In this document: piece by piece, positions 20,726 to 31,949 of the stretch
Position numbering within the stretch: the first letter of the stretch is position 1
How the letters are laid out: the number at the start of each line of letters is the position of its first letter
Origin: Chelonoidis abingdonii
Lineage: Eukaryota > Chordata > Testudines > Testudinidae
Assembly: GCF_003597395.2 (NCBI RefSeq)
Contig: NC_133777.1
Location: 14,173,917 to 14,237,916 of the forward strand
Direction of reading: 5' to 3'
DNA: 64,000 nucleotides
Notes under the pieces: model-generated
Told to the model about the DNA's origin: nothing
The model's input: only the letters and a program-made list of their open reading frames with translations
Databases searched by the model: none
Made by a program: the position numbers and the translations under genes

Positions 20726-22655
20726 GTAAAAAGTATTTTTGGGGTAGAGGAGCCATAAGAAGTGGGTATCTGAGAATTCTCCATTAAATTAGAAATTGTT
20801 ATTGTTACTATAGGTCCATTGAGCACAGTACAATATTTCATGTACAAGTGCTTTTTAATTTGTACCGTAAGAGAGTTTGTAAGTATATTATGGGGGGCCG
20901 AGATTGCATTCATGTTTCTCTTGCAAAAACTTTATTAAACGTTGTAACATCACCTACCTTGTCTCTCTCTAATATCCTAGTTCCAACACAGCTACAAGAC
21001 TACTGAAAACAAACAAAAATAGTTTTGAAATGTGGTGGCTGATCTGAATGAGCCACAGTTGATTTGGAAGTCAAGATTTGGGGTTTTTTTTTGCCTATTT
21101 TCACTCTAATTTTTAAGGAGTTTCAAGTTTACTCAGAACATATATAGGACTGTATGGCTAGGGGTGGCCCACTTTTAGTGGGATGAATGGGGCAATATAG
21201 CATGACTCCCATTAGCAGCAATACTTGTGCAGCTAACTCTCCAGGAATCACTCTGAAAATTTACCCACAAGAGTTTTTTAAGTTCACTAAATACAGTAGA
21301 ATCTAGAAATGTGCTTAAAACCCCAAAAGTAATGTGTATTGTCAGTGACCAGGCTAAACTGCTGGTTTGTGGGCAATGCACCCTCAATGTGATTGCAACA
21401 GCAACAGAAAAGGAGTAATTTTTATGACTTGTGTCATATCACATCAAATGAGGTCAGGTGAATTTCTTGGGATTGCATCATATGTGACCCCCACAAAATC
21501 ATGTCAACTGATGTGATAAGAATTTCTGATGAAGTACTACGCTCCTGGTAAAGCCAGAAGTAAAGTGAAGGGCCATCCTCAATGAACTAAGAAATATGTG
21601 ACAAGATATGCTTTTTTTATTTCACAATCAAGCACAATATCGTCAAAGAGTGAAATAACCAAAACAAAATAATGGATCGTAAGAACAGGCAGCAAAAGAC
21701 AATGCTCAATCTGTTCACTCACCTTAGCTGAGCTTGGAAATGGGCCCAAACTAGACAAATACCTTCACACTTTGAAGATGTTCAGCTTCCGAACCAGAGC
21801 CCAGTTCAGCTTCTGAACCAGAGCCCATGGCCAAGAGTCACCCTGTCAAATGCAGTCAGATGTAACTTCTGTGCACCTCCAATAGATGTCAGTCAAGCGG
21901 GGCTCATGCATCCAACTAAGGCTATCATTCAGTTTAAAGTGCTGAATGACCACCTGTGACCGATTATTAGCCCAGAGTGTAACTGCAAGTATTTGTACCG
22001 TTTTAATTTTACCTGCCATACACTGCTTAAAAAAATTAATGTATCAATTACTACTTCCATTCAGTTCCAAGAGCAATAACACTTTCCAGCTCTGGAGACC
22101 ATTGCAGGCAACTATCTCATGGTGAGTGGCTAAAGCACCCTCCCAGCATTTTGATTTTAAAGAATTGTATTTTCATCCCAGCAAACATAAGCACAGAGGG
22201 GCTAATGGCTAAGAAATAAGCAAATGCAGCAAAGTGACTGCAGAAGAGATGGGCCTGAACTGAAAGCAGTGCTCACTCACTCAGTATTGGGTATTCCGTC
22301 ATCATTCACCCAAACATGACTGTTGCTGGGACCAAGCATCATCTTATCAGCATTCAGTTCTGTCATGGACAAGGTCTCAAATGATTTATCTGTGCTTATG
22401 ACTTTCAATCTTTGTTTTAATATATATGGGCTAGACTGCAGGGTTGAGGACAATGTGTCTCCATAGCAGAACGAGAGCTAGAAAGATCCTCCCTTTGAAC
22501 TCCTGCATGGGCTACGCACCTGCTCACTCTTTCCCCAGTGGAGATGGGCAGGAAAAGGAAGGAGTCTTGGTTCCACTCCTGCTCGTTAGCTAGAGCAGCT
22601 AAGCCAGTGCAGGGGCACATCCATCTTTGGCTGCTGGTTTAAGCCAATTACTAAC
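20726..22655. other. unassigned non-coding DNA
   Basis: No gene recognised. A fragment resembling the start of a hAT-type MITE (ctaggggtggcccactttta) lies at 21158-21177, but the other end is missing. The 24-bp tandem repeat at 21781-21827 is listed separately. Confidence 0.45.
21781..21827. repeat. 24-bp tandem duplication
   Basis: The unit ttcagcttccgaaccagagc + ccag occurs twice with one substitution. Confidence 0.85.
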
Positions 22656-22677
22656 CACACACACACACACACACACC
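22656..22677. repeat. (CA)n microsatellite
   Basis: Eleven CA units. Confidence 0.9.
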
Positions 22678-22959
22678 AAGGAAAGAGGGAGGCAGGGGAG
22701 TAACTGTGACTCAGAGAGTAGTTACAAAGCCTCCTGAGGCTACTCCTGGGAAGCACAGATTGCACACTTTCTCTTAACTCATTGCGAGGTGGTACACATG
22801 ATTCCTGCTGAAATAAGAGGAAAATCATGTCCCACATTGACATGTAGTCACTGACCTACTTAAATGCTAAGTATGCTTAGGAATTCTGTCTGGGATGCTG
22901 TTAAATGAAAGGTCAATTACAATTTTAGAAGACAGAAAGAAAAGCTGATCTTTTGGGTG

Positions 22960-22980
22960 TATATCTATCTATCTATCTAG
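22960..22980. repeat. (TATC)n microsatellite
   Basis: Four to five TATC units end in a short palindrome (ctagatag). Confidence 0.85.
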
Positions 22981-23000
22981 ATAGTATCCTAGTGTCCTAT

Positions 23001-23032
23001 CTCTTATGAGGACACATTAGTCCTCATAAGAG
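23001..23032. repeat. perfect 13-bp-stem hairpin
   Basis: ctcttatgaggac (23001-23013) and its exact complement (23020-23032) enclose the six-base loop acatta. It sits just beyond a TATC microsatellite. Possibly the remains of a foldback element or a local inversion. Confidence 0.75.
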
Positions 23033-23199
23033 AACTGGCCTATAACTTGCCCCTAACAGGCAGATGCATTTGTCTCCCCCAACAAGAGTGGCATCCTAGG
23101 AAGAAGTTACTAAAATCACAGAAACACCAATTTACTTTTCAACAAGAGTCAGAGTCAGGAAGATATTCTCCCCCCACTCACCCATATTTAGCAGAGGTG

Positions 23200-23595
23200 A
23201 GGAAGCGCGCTTTGAATGGCGGGAGGTGGGGGAAGAGGTGCATAGTGAAATTTAAACACACTAAGCACCATATTAAGCATGAGAATGGGGAGAGTTGGAG
23301 GAGTGAGAGGAAGTTGAGGTGTCGGGATAGCAGGGGGTGTTGGGGTGGCTGTTCTGCATGGGGAGGAGAGGGAGTTAGGAGCAGCAGGACGGAGGTGGGG
23401 AGTCAGAGTCTTGGGGGAAGTTGGGGTGGGTGCTCTTCAAGAGGTGTGAGGGGATTGGGGGTGACTACTCTGCATAGGGAATGAGGGGAGGCGGGACAGC
23501 AGGCCAGAGGAGGGACTGTTGGGGATGTCAGGGATAGCAGGATGGAGAGCAGGGTGGGTGTTCTGCATAGGGAACAAGGGAAGCTACTGAGATGT
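23200..23595. repeat. degenerate G-rich minisatellite
   Basis: Imperfect units share ttggggtggctgttctgcat, attgggggtgactactctgc and gggtgggtgttctgcatagg, each followed by ggga/gaggg and a gcagga phrase, at irregular spacing of about 60-110 bases. Many G runs give quadruplex potential. The 145-codon frame through it is the translation of the repeat. Confidence 0.65.
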
Positions 23596-24764
23596 GGAGT
23601 GGGATGTGCAGAGACCAGTCAGCTCCAGGCTGGGACATGGGGTCCAGCAGTTCACATCTCTTTCATCAGGTGTAGCTGGTCCCAACCTGGACCCAGTCAT
23701 CCTGGTTCCCACCTGCTCTCTGGGCTGCTCCAGATCTGGCTCTTGCCTCCACTCCCAGCAACCATGAAACCCCACCTGGCCTGAGCATATGTAAACAACT
23801 TGCTTAAGAACAATGCACAAGAATGGTAAGATAGATCAGCCCCCACGATGTTTCCATAGCAGGGTGCTAGCCACCACTGCACCTTAGGACCTAATTTTCG
23901 TGGACACTGAGGCTCCTTACACTGCTCTAGCAATGTAAAATGGGCCTAACGTGGAATGAAATTACATCTACACCCACTTTAAAGCCTTTCTACGTTGCCA
24001 GAGCTTAATAAGAATAAGCTTGTTAAAATTTTTGCTACTATGCAAGTGCTTACTGAAGATCCTGCAAACTGTTACTCATGTGAGCTGTCCTTATTCACAG
24101 GTATATTACCACTCATGTAAATAGGACTACTCACATGAGTAAGTGTTTGTCAGTTCAGACCTATAGTTTGTAATATAGTTACTGCTTGACCCTATTTATG
24201 TTTGCTCGATTATATTAAGGACCTCATTTTCCAAAGTCAGAAGAGTTGCACACCTTTTTTGCAAGCACAATTAATGTGCCTGTACACACAAATCATATAT
24301 TTGCACATTTGGCCTGCCAGGTGGATGATTGACCATTTGCATAAGCAGAGCTTTAACACCAACAATATATAATTGTATACAGTTGGGATTTTGCTTGATG
24401 CACTCTTAAATAAGCGTTATCCCAGATTTGATGTTGGTTAATTGTTGTGTACCAGACCCTCTCCCTTCACTGGAGCAGGTTTTATGATTATTATGGTGAT
24501 TACTGAGCTGATAGTTTACTTCCAAGATTTAATTAGTACAGTGCAGTGAAACTATTGACCTCAGGATGCAGTTACCATGCTATGGCCCATTCTGTAAGAA
24601 TATAAATTAAGCTTGGCACACCATGTATCCCTTCTTCCTGCCGTGACCTGCAAGCAGCTTCAGTACAGATCACGGAGCCCAATTCTTCTGCCTCTGCAGG
24701 ATCCTGCTATGAACAAGTAATCCCAGCATTGCCACCGACTGGGCAATGCTGGGTAAAATGACAT
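23596..24764. other. unassigned non-coding DNA
   Basis: No gene seen. 24085-24155 contains phrases like gtaaataggactactcacat shared with 63225-63320, so it is probably an old repeat remnant. Confidence 0.4.
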
Positions 24765-24835
24765 TGGGCAAGTCACTTTACCACCCTGTATCTCACTTTC
24801 CACATCAATAAAATAGGAATAACAAGTAGTAGTAG
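24765..24835 (+). mobile_element. MIR-like CORE-SINE fragment
   Basis: Contains ttgggcaagtcactttacca and ccacatcaataaaatagga, the MIR core and its downstream phrase, followed by tagtagtag. Confidence 0.7.
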
Positions 24836-25266
24836 ATGGACTCTTCCTATGTCAGTTGAGACTGATCCTCAAATGCAGCCAAGCTGTGAACAATGCAGAG
24901 GTGGCTCTTAGCCCCAGTTGTGGGGCTTGCTGAAGGCAGGGTTGACCCCTTGCATCACGGAGAACAATTCCAGCACTGCTTCAACTTAGGGCCACCACCT
25001 GACGGAGCTATTCCAGACATCAGGGCTTGCTGAAGGATAGTAGTGCTCCAGTAACTCCACGTTAGCCTTCAGCCAGGTCCCTACACTGCAAGGGGGAGGT
25101 TGCGTAGGGCTGTGACAATGGCTGTACATCACCACAAGATTCCCGCTACGCAAGGGAAAGCCCAGAGGGATGGATCTGGTGAGTTTCCAGTTGTTTTGTG
25201 CTCCTTGAATGGTGTAAAGCAGCAGAAACGGGGCCAAAGACAGCTAAGATTGACCACCCTGCATTT
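24836..25266. other. unassigned non-coding DNA
   Basis: No gene or known repeat recognised. A minus-strand frame of 83 codons (24986-25237) has no domain signal. Confidence 0.4.
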
Positions 25267-25267
25267 C

Positions 25268-26305
25268 TAGGGCTAGAGCCACAAAGGGATTTAAGTGCTT
25301 AAGTCCAAAATTTAGATCCTCAAAACTCATGCTCAGCTGCCTCCTAACCAGGTAGGTGCATAAATTACCTAGGTGCCTAAGTCAATAAATTCCCACCAAT
25401 AAAATGCCTAACATTTCTTTTGGTGAACATGTCCCTACGCCCGTCACCTCACTCACATCTAAGCCCTCACATGATTCACCAATAAGGTTCCACCCCATCT
25501 ATTTTGCTTGCAGGTCCTGAGCTGCTGGGTGTACTCAGAGGCCACATTAGAGCAAGTCTACCGGATTTAGTCCCACACAAAACAGAGGAGGTGGCCTTTC
25601 GCCCATGCTATGAAGGACCCAGGTTCAAATCTACCTCAGGTGGAGCAGGGACTTGAACCTACCTTTCTCAGGGGAGCACTCAAAACACTGGGCTATGGAA
25701 TATTCTGGGGTGGGTTTTTCTCAGTCTCTCCTATTGAAACTGTTCCACATTTTAATATTCAGCCTGGGAGTGAGAATATTTAAAGTATTTGGTACAAAGT
25801 GGACCAGCTTCAACAGATAAGATTGAGAAAGACCTTTCCCTCCCCAAATATAACATAGCTCAATAGTTTGGGCCGTAACCTACAAGGCAGGAAAGGTGGG
25901 TTCAAGTCCCTACTCCACATCAGGAAGAAGTGGGATTTGAATCTGGGTCTCTCTCATCCTGGGTGGGTGTGCTGGCTACAGGGCAGGGAAGGTTTTTTGC
26001 GAGAAAGGGCTGAGCTGACTTATGGGGGTTCATGGCTCTGAAGCCCATGGAGAGATAGTCGCCTCCCCTTCACACCTAAATCCCTTTGAAGGGAGGGCCT
26101 TTGGCCATGCTCTATTTCCTATAGACTAGTTTAGGCTTAGCATGCAGTTTCATCAGTCCTATTCTTAGCTATCTAACTCTCCCCATAAGTTGGCTTAGGA
26201 GCATGGGCTCCTATCAAAGGGCTCTGCATTGCGCTAGACAGCAGGGCACCTAAAAGGCTTGTCTTTGAAACACCAAGCCTAAATCCCCCTTGTGGATCTA
26301 GGTCC
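25268..26305. mobile_element. non-autonomous TIR element, about 1.04 kb
   Basis: The left end (gggctagagccacaaaggga, then tttaag) and the right end (read in reverse, ggacctagatccacaagggg then gatttagg) are imperfect inverted repeats of about 28 bases. Subterminal zones on both sides use CTAAG/CCTAA and cacctaa phrases. The centre has tRNA-like phrases (gacccaggttcaaatctacc; ggtgggttcaagtccctact), perhaps from an internal SINE. No transposase. The flanks do not give a clean target duplication. Confidence 0.55.
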
Positions 26306-26311
26306 TAAAAT

Positions 26312-26569
26312 CTAGGGCCTGGTCTACACTGGGGAGGGGGGTATTTAAGTTATGCAATGTCAGCTACGTAAATAGCGTAGCTGAAGTCGACGTACTTAGA
26401 CCTACTCACCATGGCGTCTTCATTGTAGTGAGTCGACTGCTGCCGCTCCCCCATCGACGACTCCTGCAGCTCTCATGGCGGTGGAGTACAGGAGTCGACA
26501 GGAGAAATCGACCCCCGCTGGATCGATCGCTGCTCACTGATCCAGCGGGTAATGTAGACATACCCTAAG
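26312..26569. mobile_element. CpG-rich MITE with TAGGG...CCCTA ends, about 258 bp
   Basis: The left end ctagggcctggtctacact and right end aatgtagacataccctaag are inverted repeats (shared TAGGG and GTCTACA). The interior is rich in GTCGAC/TCGAC motifs and CpG, unlike the AT-rich flanks. It contains internal palindromes such as gctacgtaaatagcgtagc. TAGGG ends next to TA would suit a PIF/Harbinger-like origin, but the flanking trinucleotides are not identical. It starts where the 25268 element stops. Confidence 0.65.
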
Positions 26570-27629
26570 GGACTAAGAATGACTGCTGCCTGAATTCACG
26601 TACAGGAGCTTTTAACTAGACGCAGCTCTGGCTTTTTGAAACACAAGGAGTCAATACCGGGGACTGCTGTGTAAACTGCAGGTAGGAAAAGACAATTCTG
26701 CCAACATTATTATTTACAAATGAATATTTGAAATACCTAGGTGACTTCTTAATGTTTGAATGATTGTTTTGTTTACAATAAAAATGTATTTGTACCATTA
26801 TGATTGAAATTCGCCTGGAACATCCCATCACAAAGCCTTATTGCTTGGGACTAGGCAAAACACAGGCAAAGCAGCAAGATTAGTTGGAGGGCCTGACGGA
26901 TTGTTTCTACTTCTAATTTCTGTGATCAGTCAAACCTCAGTCTCTCTGCTAAATCTCTCAACAATTGTACCAAACATTGCTGCTTGCATTATTTTCATGT
27001 GGACACCTGTCTCCTAAGAACTGATCGGAGATGCCCCGCTCCTAACCCACAGGCCAAAGAACAGCAACTAGATGTTAACATGAGCCAGATGCAAAAGGCC
27101 CTGGTATCCTATTCCCGAGTATCTAAAGCGACTCAGTCCCCCCATTCAGTGTGCTCCCTCTGCTTAACAAATAAGAGTCAGAAATGTTGTAAACAAATCT
27201 TTGAAGTGGAAGGTTGAGTTTTGCATCCCCGGAGTCATTATTTTATGCCATCTTAGCAAATGCATTTGTGTGTTGAGGCATTTCATTGTTCTTTTGATGT
27301 TTTATCACATCTGTGTAGGGTGGTGTTGGTTCCAGCCATGAAATGCAAATTTGAAGCACAGTGCTTGTTGCTGCCAGAATAAAAGTTGAACATGCAATAC
27401 GTATAAATGATACCAATGCTAGGACTTTAGGAAAGGATTTGAGATTACGGTGATTTGAATAATGCACAGGGGTCTATAATGCTGCATTCAACAGTATGAT
27501 TTTCATAGCTTTAAAGTGGTCTCAAACTATTTTTTCCCCCAAATCATTTTGTTACGTGCTGGGTAGAAGTTTATCATCATAAAACCATGATGCACGCTCT
27601 ATTCTTCCATTTAGCCAAAGGCTTTAATC
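26570..27629. other. unassigned non-coding DNA
   Basis: No gene or repeat recognised. Confidence 0.45.
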
Positions 27630-27735
27630 AGGATTGTGGCCCCAATGTGCTAGGCACTGTGTAGACATATTGGTAGACGCAGACTGCCCCAAAGAGCTGA
27701 CGACCTCAGGAGACAACAGCAGATGAAGAATAGGG
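27630..27735 (-). mobile_element. CORE-SINE tail fragment
   Basis: Contains gccccaatgtgctaggcact and ccccaaagagctgacgacct, matching the tail type at 20598 and 54358. Confidence 0.65.
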
Positions 27736-27804
27736 GAGAGATTTACACCCAAACAGATGCAAAACAATATGTCCATATCATGTTTGCTTTTTCTTTAATT
27801 AAAT

Positions 27805-27880
27805 TAAGTAATTATTATTATTATTTATATTGCAGTAGCACTTAAGAGTCCCAGTCATGGACATGGACCATTCTGGAAGC
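27805..27880 (-). mobile_element. CORE-SINE tail fragment, second copy
   Basis: Contains attattattatttatattg and cagtagcacttaagagtccc, the outermost part of the same tail. Its order relative to 27630-27735 is wrong for one insertion, so they are two events. Confidence 0.65.
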
Positions 27881-28889
27881 TCACTGGCTTTATGGCACTT
27901 CAGAAGGGATGTAAAGGAAGAACAAGGTTTAGACAATCAGTTCAGAGAAGGTGAAGTATAAGGGAGAAGATGCAATAGATATTTATGAGAAAAGTGCACG
28001 AGAGAGCAGGGTAGTATGGCATCCTTGACAAAGCCTTGATTAGCTAATTTTTCTTCAATTCAATATAGGGAATTAGGCAGTAATGTTGTCTAACTGCAAC
28101 GGCAAAAACTGTGAAAAATTTCAAAAGCCTCATTGTGCCAAACCTAAATAATAACATGGTTCAAGGGGATATAAGAGTAATTGGAAGTATGAGTGGAGAA
28201 GGTCCATAATGTTAAGCAGCTAAGTAAGTAGGATTAGGATCTAATTTAAAGCAAGATTCAACCTAAGGGAAAAACAAATAACGAGAGAGAGGTGGAGAGG
28301 AGCAGTGATAGGAACAGGTAGTGACAGACTAATGAAGGTTCCAATTTTGTAATCCACCGTACCCACACGGAGCTCCATTGGAATGTATGGTGGTGATACA
28401 CCAAAGTAGGACCCAAGTGCCGAGTTAGGCTCCAATCCTGCAATCAGAATCCCTAGCTAGCCAAAGCCCTATTGAATCTCATGCTAATTGCAGAACGGGG
28501 GTCTTAAATCATACAAAGGGGAAATAAAAACAAGTTTTAAGATATAAATGAACAAGGACTATTTCTGACATCACTAATCCTCGCTGGCCATCTGCCTAGA
28601 CATTTTCAGCTAGCAATTTACCATCGGCATCACTGCAGAAGTGGATTTATACGGCAGGGAGAAGAGAAATGAATAGTGAAAAAAAATGATGGGAAAGCAG
28701 ATAAATGTATTACAATGAGGGAGAGCAAATGTGAGATGAGGATAGCAGAGGAACTTACTTCCAAGCATGCTGCCAGCTTAACAAAAGAAAGGAAAAATAT
28801 ATCCGTCCAAGAAGCAGCAGCAACATTATGAGAGGATGAAAAAGTAAACAAGGTTACAGCTGGTGGCAAAATGGATGATCTATTTTATG
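27881..28889. other. unassigned non-coding DNA
   Basis: No gene recognised. The short overlapping frames show no domain. Confidence 0.45.
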
Positions 28890-29395
28890 AATGTTCTCTA
28901 AATGTCCTCCCATACAGGAAAACATTTACACTGCTGTGTGTAGCCACCATCCAAAATGGCCTTATGGTTATAGCTGTTTGAATAACAGATTTTTTGGGTC
29001 ACTGGCAATTCTGAAATATCAAAAAAAGTTGTTTTGTGTCAAACTGTACGTGAAATTTTTGGTGAATCAAAAGATGAAAAAAATCTTGTGCTGAACAAAA
29101 CAATGATTTTGAGCATTTTTTAAAGTTTTAAATTTTTTTCCGCATAATTAAAGGAAATTTCTAACTGAAAAGTGATAGCAGATTGAAAAAAAACAAAAAA
29201 AGATTTCATTTTCAAAGTGTCAAACTGAAATGTTTAGACTTTTTCAGATTGTTTTCATTTGGTTGGGGTTTTTTTTAACCAAAATAATTCAGCAAAATTG
29301 ACACAGATTTGCAAAATGTTTTGGTGTCACCAAATTAGTATGTTTTGCTGACAAAAGTGTCAGTCAAAAAATTTCACCAACCAATCTACTCAGAA
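28890..29395. repeat. AT-rich foldback-like repeat
   Basis: Shares a style and several phrases with 41420-41845: aattcagcaaaattgacaca here against aattcagcaaagctgacaca there, then aaatgttttggtgtcacc against aagcattttggggtaacc. Both have many aaatttt/aaaattt runs. Probably two copies of one AT-rich non-autonomous element. Confidence 0.6.
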
Positions 29396-29689
29396 TCAAA
29401 ATTACAGCATTCAATGAATGAATGAAATTGGATGGATTTTGCTGAAAAGAGAAGCCAATGGGTGGAACAGAGAAGGCAGCTTTCCAATGAGAGGGAGAGA
29501 GCTACATTTCTTACCAAAATAGAAATCCCTTTAGTAGCTGATCGGAAACATGCAAAAAGATCATTTAAAATATCCCATAGGCAAGAGGTTAAAAGGAGCG
29601 ATAGTTATACCCCAGTTCTGGCCATATTCCAAACAACTATGATCAGAGATGGGCATGCAACCAGCATCACAGCCCCATCGTGACAGGTG
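29396..29689. other. unassigned non-coding DNA
   Basis: No gene or repeat recognised; a short (aatg)n run lies near 29413-29424. Confidence 0.4.
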
Positions 29690-29800
29690 CTGGACAAGCG
29701 TAAGATAAAAAACAATTTGTCCCTAGTAATTTGCAATCTAAACAGAAGATACAAGAAGTAGGTGTGGAGCACAATGGGGCAGCGAGGGAGTAAGGGGAGA
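29690..29800 (-). mobile_element. CORE-SINE tail fragment
   Basis: tttgtccctagtaatttgca and atctaaacagaagatacaag match the inner part of the tail type described for 54358-54712, degenerate. Confidence 0.5.
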
Positions 29801-29847
29801 GCAACAGGAGCACAAGGTTACATATAATAGCTACATGTGGAATTTGT

Positions 29848-29928
29848 GGGCCAGATGGGCTTGACTCAACCCCCTTTGAAGTTAATGGAAAGTTTCCCAT
29901 TGACTTCTACAGCTTTGGATCATGCCCT
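29848..29928. mobile_element. hairpin MITE, CCATTGAAGTCAATGG type
   Basis: gggccagatgggcttga and the right end tttggatcatgccct are approximate complements. The centre tttgaagttaatggaaag / tttcccattgacttcta is the family core. About 81 bp. Confidence 0.7.
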
Positions 29929-30392
29929 AAATCTGTAAAGAGATTTGAAGAATAGAACTGTTATATGAGCACTCAGAATTATCATCAGTGGGAAAATATA
30001 AAGAAGAGATGTGCTTGGGTGTCTTTTTAACTTGCCTGACAAGCTCAAAAAATCAATAAGACAAATGTCAGTGCATAGTGGACTATTTAATTGGATTTGG
30101 GGGGGATACTTTAGAAAAATACCCACTAATTTAATACAGATGATGAGCTGATGACATTTGAAAAAGCAACAGACCATTTGTTAGAAGACTTTGCATCGTA
30201 CTATAATTATTCCTAGTCAGATTTAGCAAAGAATTGGGCCAGAAGCGCACAGAAATAAATTAAATGGGGGTGTTTCCCACTTTGGACTGCAGTGCACATT
30301 GAAACCATAACTTTGCTAACTACCCCCTAATAAATTAGGGCTGAAACCATTTTTTGTGGCTAGCAAACATGTTCAGCCAGGTTACTTCTGAG
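29929..30392. other. unassigned non-coding DNA
   Basis: No gene or repeat recognised. Confidence 0.4.
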
Positions 30393-30545
30393 ATTCATAG
30401 ATCAGAAGGAACCAATATGATCATCTAGTCTGACCTCCTGCATTACAAGCCAGTTAATTCCACTCCTTCATTCCTGCATAGAGCCCAACAATTTGTATTC
30501 AAACTAGAGTCGATATTTTGGAAAGACATCTAAGCAATTGATCTT
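30393..30545 (-). mobile_element. CR1 3' end fragment
   Basis: gattcatagatcagaaggaa and gatcatctagtctgacctcc are the CR1 3' UTR type also seen, in sense orientation, at the end of the 40738 copy (tgatcaggatgatccctcct). About 150 bases remain; heavily 5'-truncated. Confidence 0.8.
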
Positions 30546-30796
30546 CCTATACAGTCTGACCCAACAAAGCAGACTAACGTCATTTAGAACTGTACATGCA
30601 GTGCACTAAGATAGGTATAAAACACACAAGTCTAAATCATTTTCTGCATGTTACCTTCCTAGGCTCTGGTATATCTATATTTCTCACCACCCACCTCAAT
30701 GCAGGAACACATCCATCTTTAGTCTCCCAGGAAATATTAATCTAACCTCTGCTATTTCTAGTCCTATATTTTTAAAAATTGCTAAGTCTCTGAACT
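30546..30796. other. unassigned non-coding DNA
   Basis: No feature recognised between the CR1 and SINE insertions. Confidence 0.4.
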
Positions 30797-30956
30797 AGGG
30801 TGGATAGCTCAGTGGTTTGAGCATTGGCCTGCTAAACCTAGGGTTGTGAGTTCAATCTTTGAGGGGGCCCTTTGGGGATTGGCCCTGCTTTGAGCAGGGG
30901 GTTGGACTAGATGATCTCTTGAGGTCCCTTCCAAACCTAATAATCTATGATTGTAT
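30797..30956 (+). mobile_element. turtle tRNA-derived SINE with CR1-type tail
   Basis: A box ggatagctcagtggtttgag and B-box region gggttgtgagttcaatcttt are followed by ggttggactagatgatctct and the octamer-like end aatctatgattgtatgat typical of CR1-type tails. Head, body and tail are complete, about 160 bp. Confidence 0.92.
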
Positions 30957-31611
30957 GATAGGAATAACCCAGTAAAATGTAAGGTAAGGACACAAAAATT
31001 GACAGCCTGTTTTTACAAAAGCATGTTTACTTCAATGCTGGTCTAAGACAAGGAGAATGAATCTTTTTAGAGGTAAAAAGCATGAAACAGTTAGCTCCAT
31101 TGTTGATTTCAGGATCCACAGCTTAAGGTATTAAGCTCTTAGAATAGGCTGCAAGCCCAAAACTGCACAGTCTAAGGGAGAAATAGTGGTTTGTATTCAT
31201 TGAACAAATGCTAAGTGACAGTGATACAGTCGATCTTTGTTATATTCTCACCCACACACAAACAACAGGAAAAATGTGCACAAATGGAAAATGAACTTCA
31301 AGAAGATGGGAGCAGACACTGGGAGAAAGGATTCTTTGCTTGGTGGATTTATGTTTTTATTTGTTCACCTCCTGATTCTAAACATCATGAATTGGTGGAA
31401 TCGCCTTTAAAGCAAAACTGTTGGGTTATTCATGACACTGTTAGAGCATACTGTGGAGAAAATAAAGCAGTGAGGAACCTTGAGTGATGGTCCTGGATAA
31501 AGAAACAACCAAATCGACTCATTGGCAGAAGGCGTATAAGAAACAAGAAAGTGGGATTTATGAACCATGTCCACCTAATATGCTTTCAAACAGATTCACC
31601 TTTGTCTACAC
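30957..31611. other. unassigned non-coding DNA
   Basis: No gene recognised. Two adjoining 90-codon + frames (31215-31487, 31484-31756) lack domain signals, and the second runs into a hAT MITE. Confidence 0.4.
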
Positions 31612-31715
31612 CAGGGGTTGGCAACTTTCAAAAAGGTTGAAGAGCGGGCTGGCAGGCTTTATAATGGCACACTGCTGCCATCTTTGGTACACGTGCCATA
31701 GCTTGATGACCCCTG
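31612..31715. mobile_element. hAT-type MITE, 104 bp
   Basis: Begins CAGGGGTTGGCAA and ends ttgatgacccctg, so the termini are inverted repeats (CAGGGGT and CAA shared). Flanks gtctacac and gtgtagaa agree at 5 of 8 positions, a weak relic of an 8-bp duplication. Interior gtacacgtgccatag matches the vocabulary of this vertebrate MITE family. No transposase. Confidence 0.65.
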
Positions 31716-31949
31716 GTGTAGAACTAAAGACAAAGTCATGTTTAATATCAATTTAGTTAACATGTTTTACAACACAATGTATTTTCTCATTATTGACAAA
31801 CCTTAAAAGCTGGAACAACCGATTCATCAAATTTGTCCATCTTCTAGTGTTTATCATGTCCCTAATTGGTGCTGCTTCTTCTTCATATGGCTGATGTAAA
31901 TGTACAGCAACAACTATAACTTTATATTTAGATTGTGAAGCCAGATAAT
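31716..31949. other. unassigned non-coding DNA
   Basis: No feature recognised. Confidence 0.35.

Noticed and set aside
21158..21185. Start of another hAT MITE (ctaggggtggcccac)
   Set aside because: No matching right end or target duplication within a plausible distance.
22656..22980. CRISPR-like repeat spacing
   Set aside because: Only dinucleotide and tetranucleotide microsatellites; no regular repeat-spacer pattern, and the genome is vertebrate.
23047..23484. 145-codon Gly/Arg/Ser-rich open frame
   Set aside because: Runs through the G-rich minisatellite, with no domain and no start or splice support.
16823..30956. tRNA genes at the A/B-box sequences
   Set aside because: Only the two promoter boxes resemble tRNA; no cloverleaf acceptor stem, and all carry CR1-type tails, so they are SINEs.
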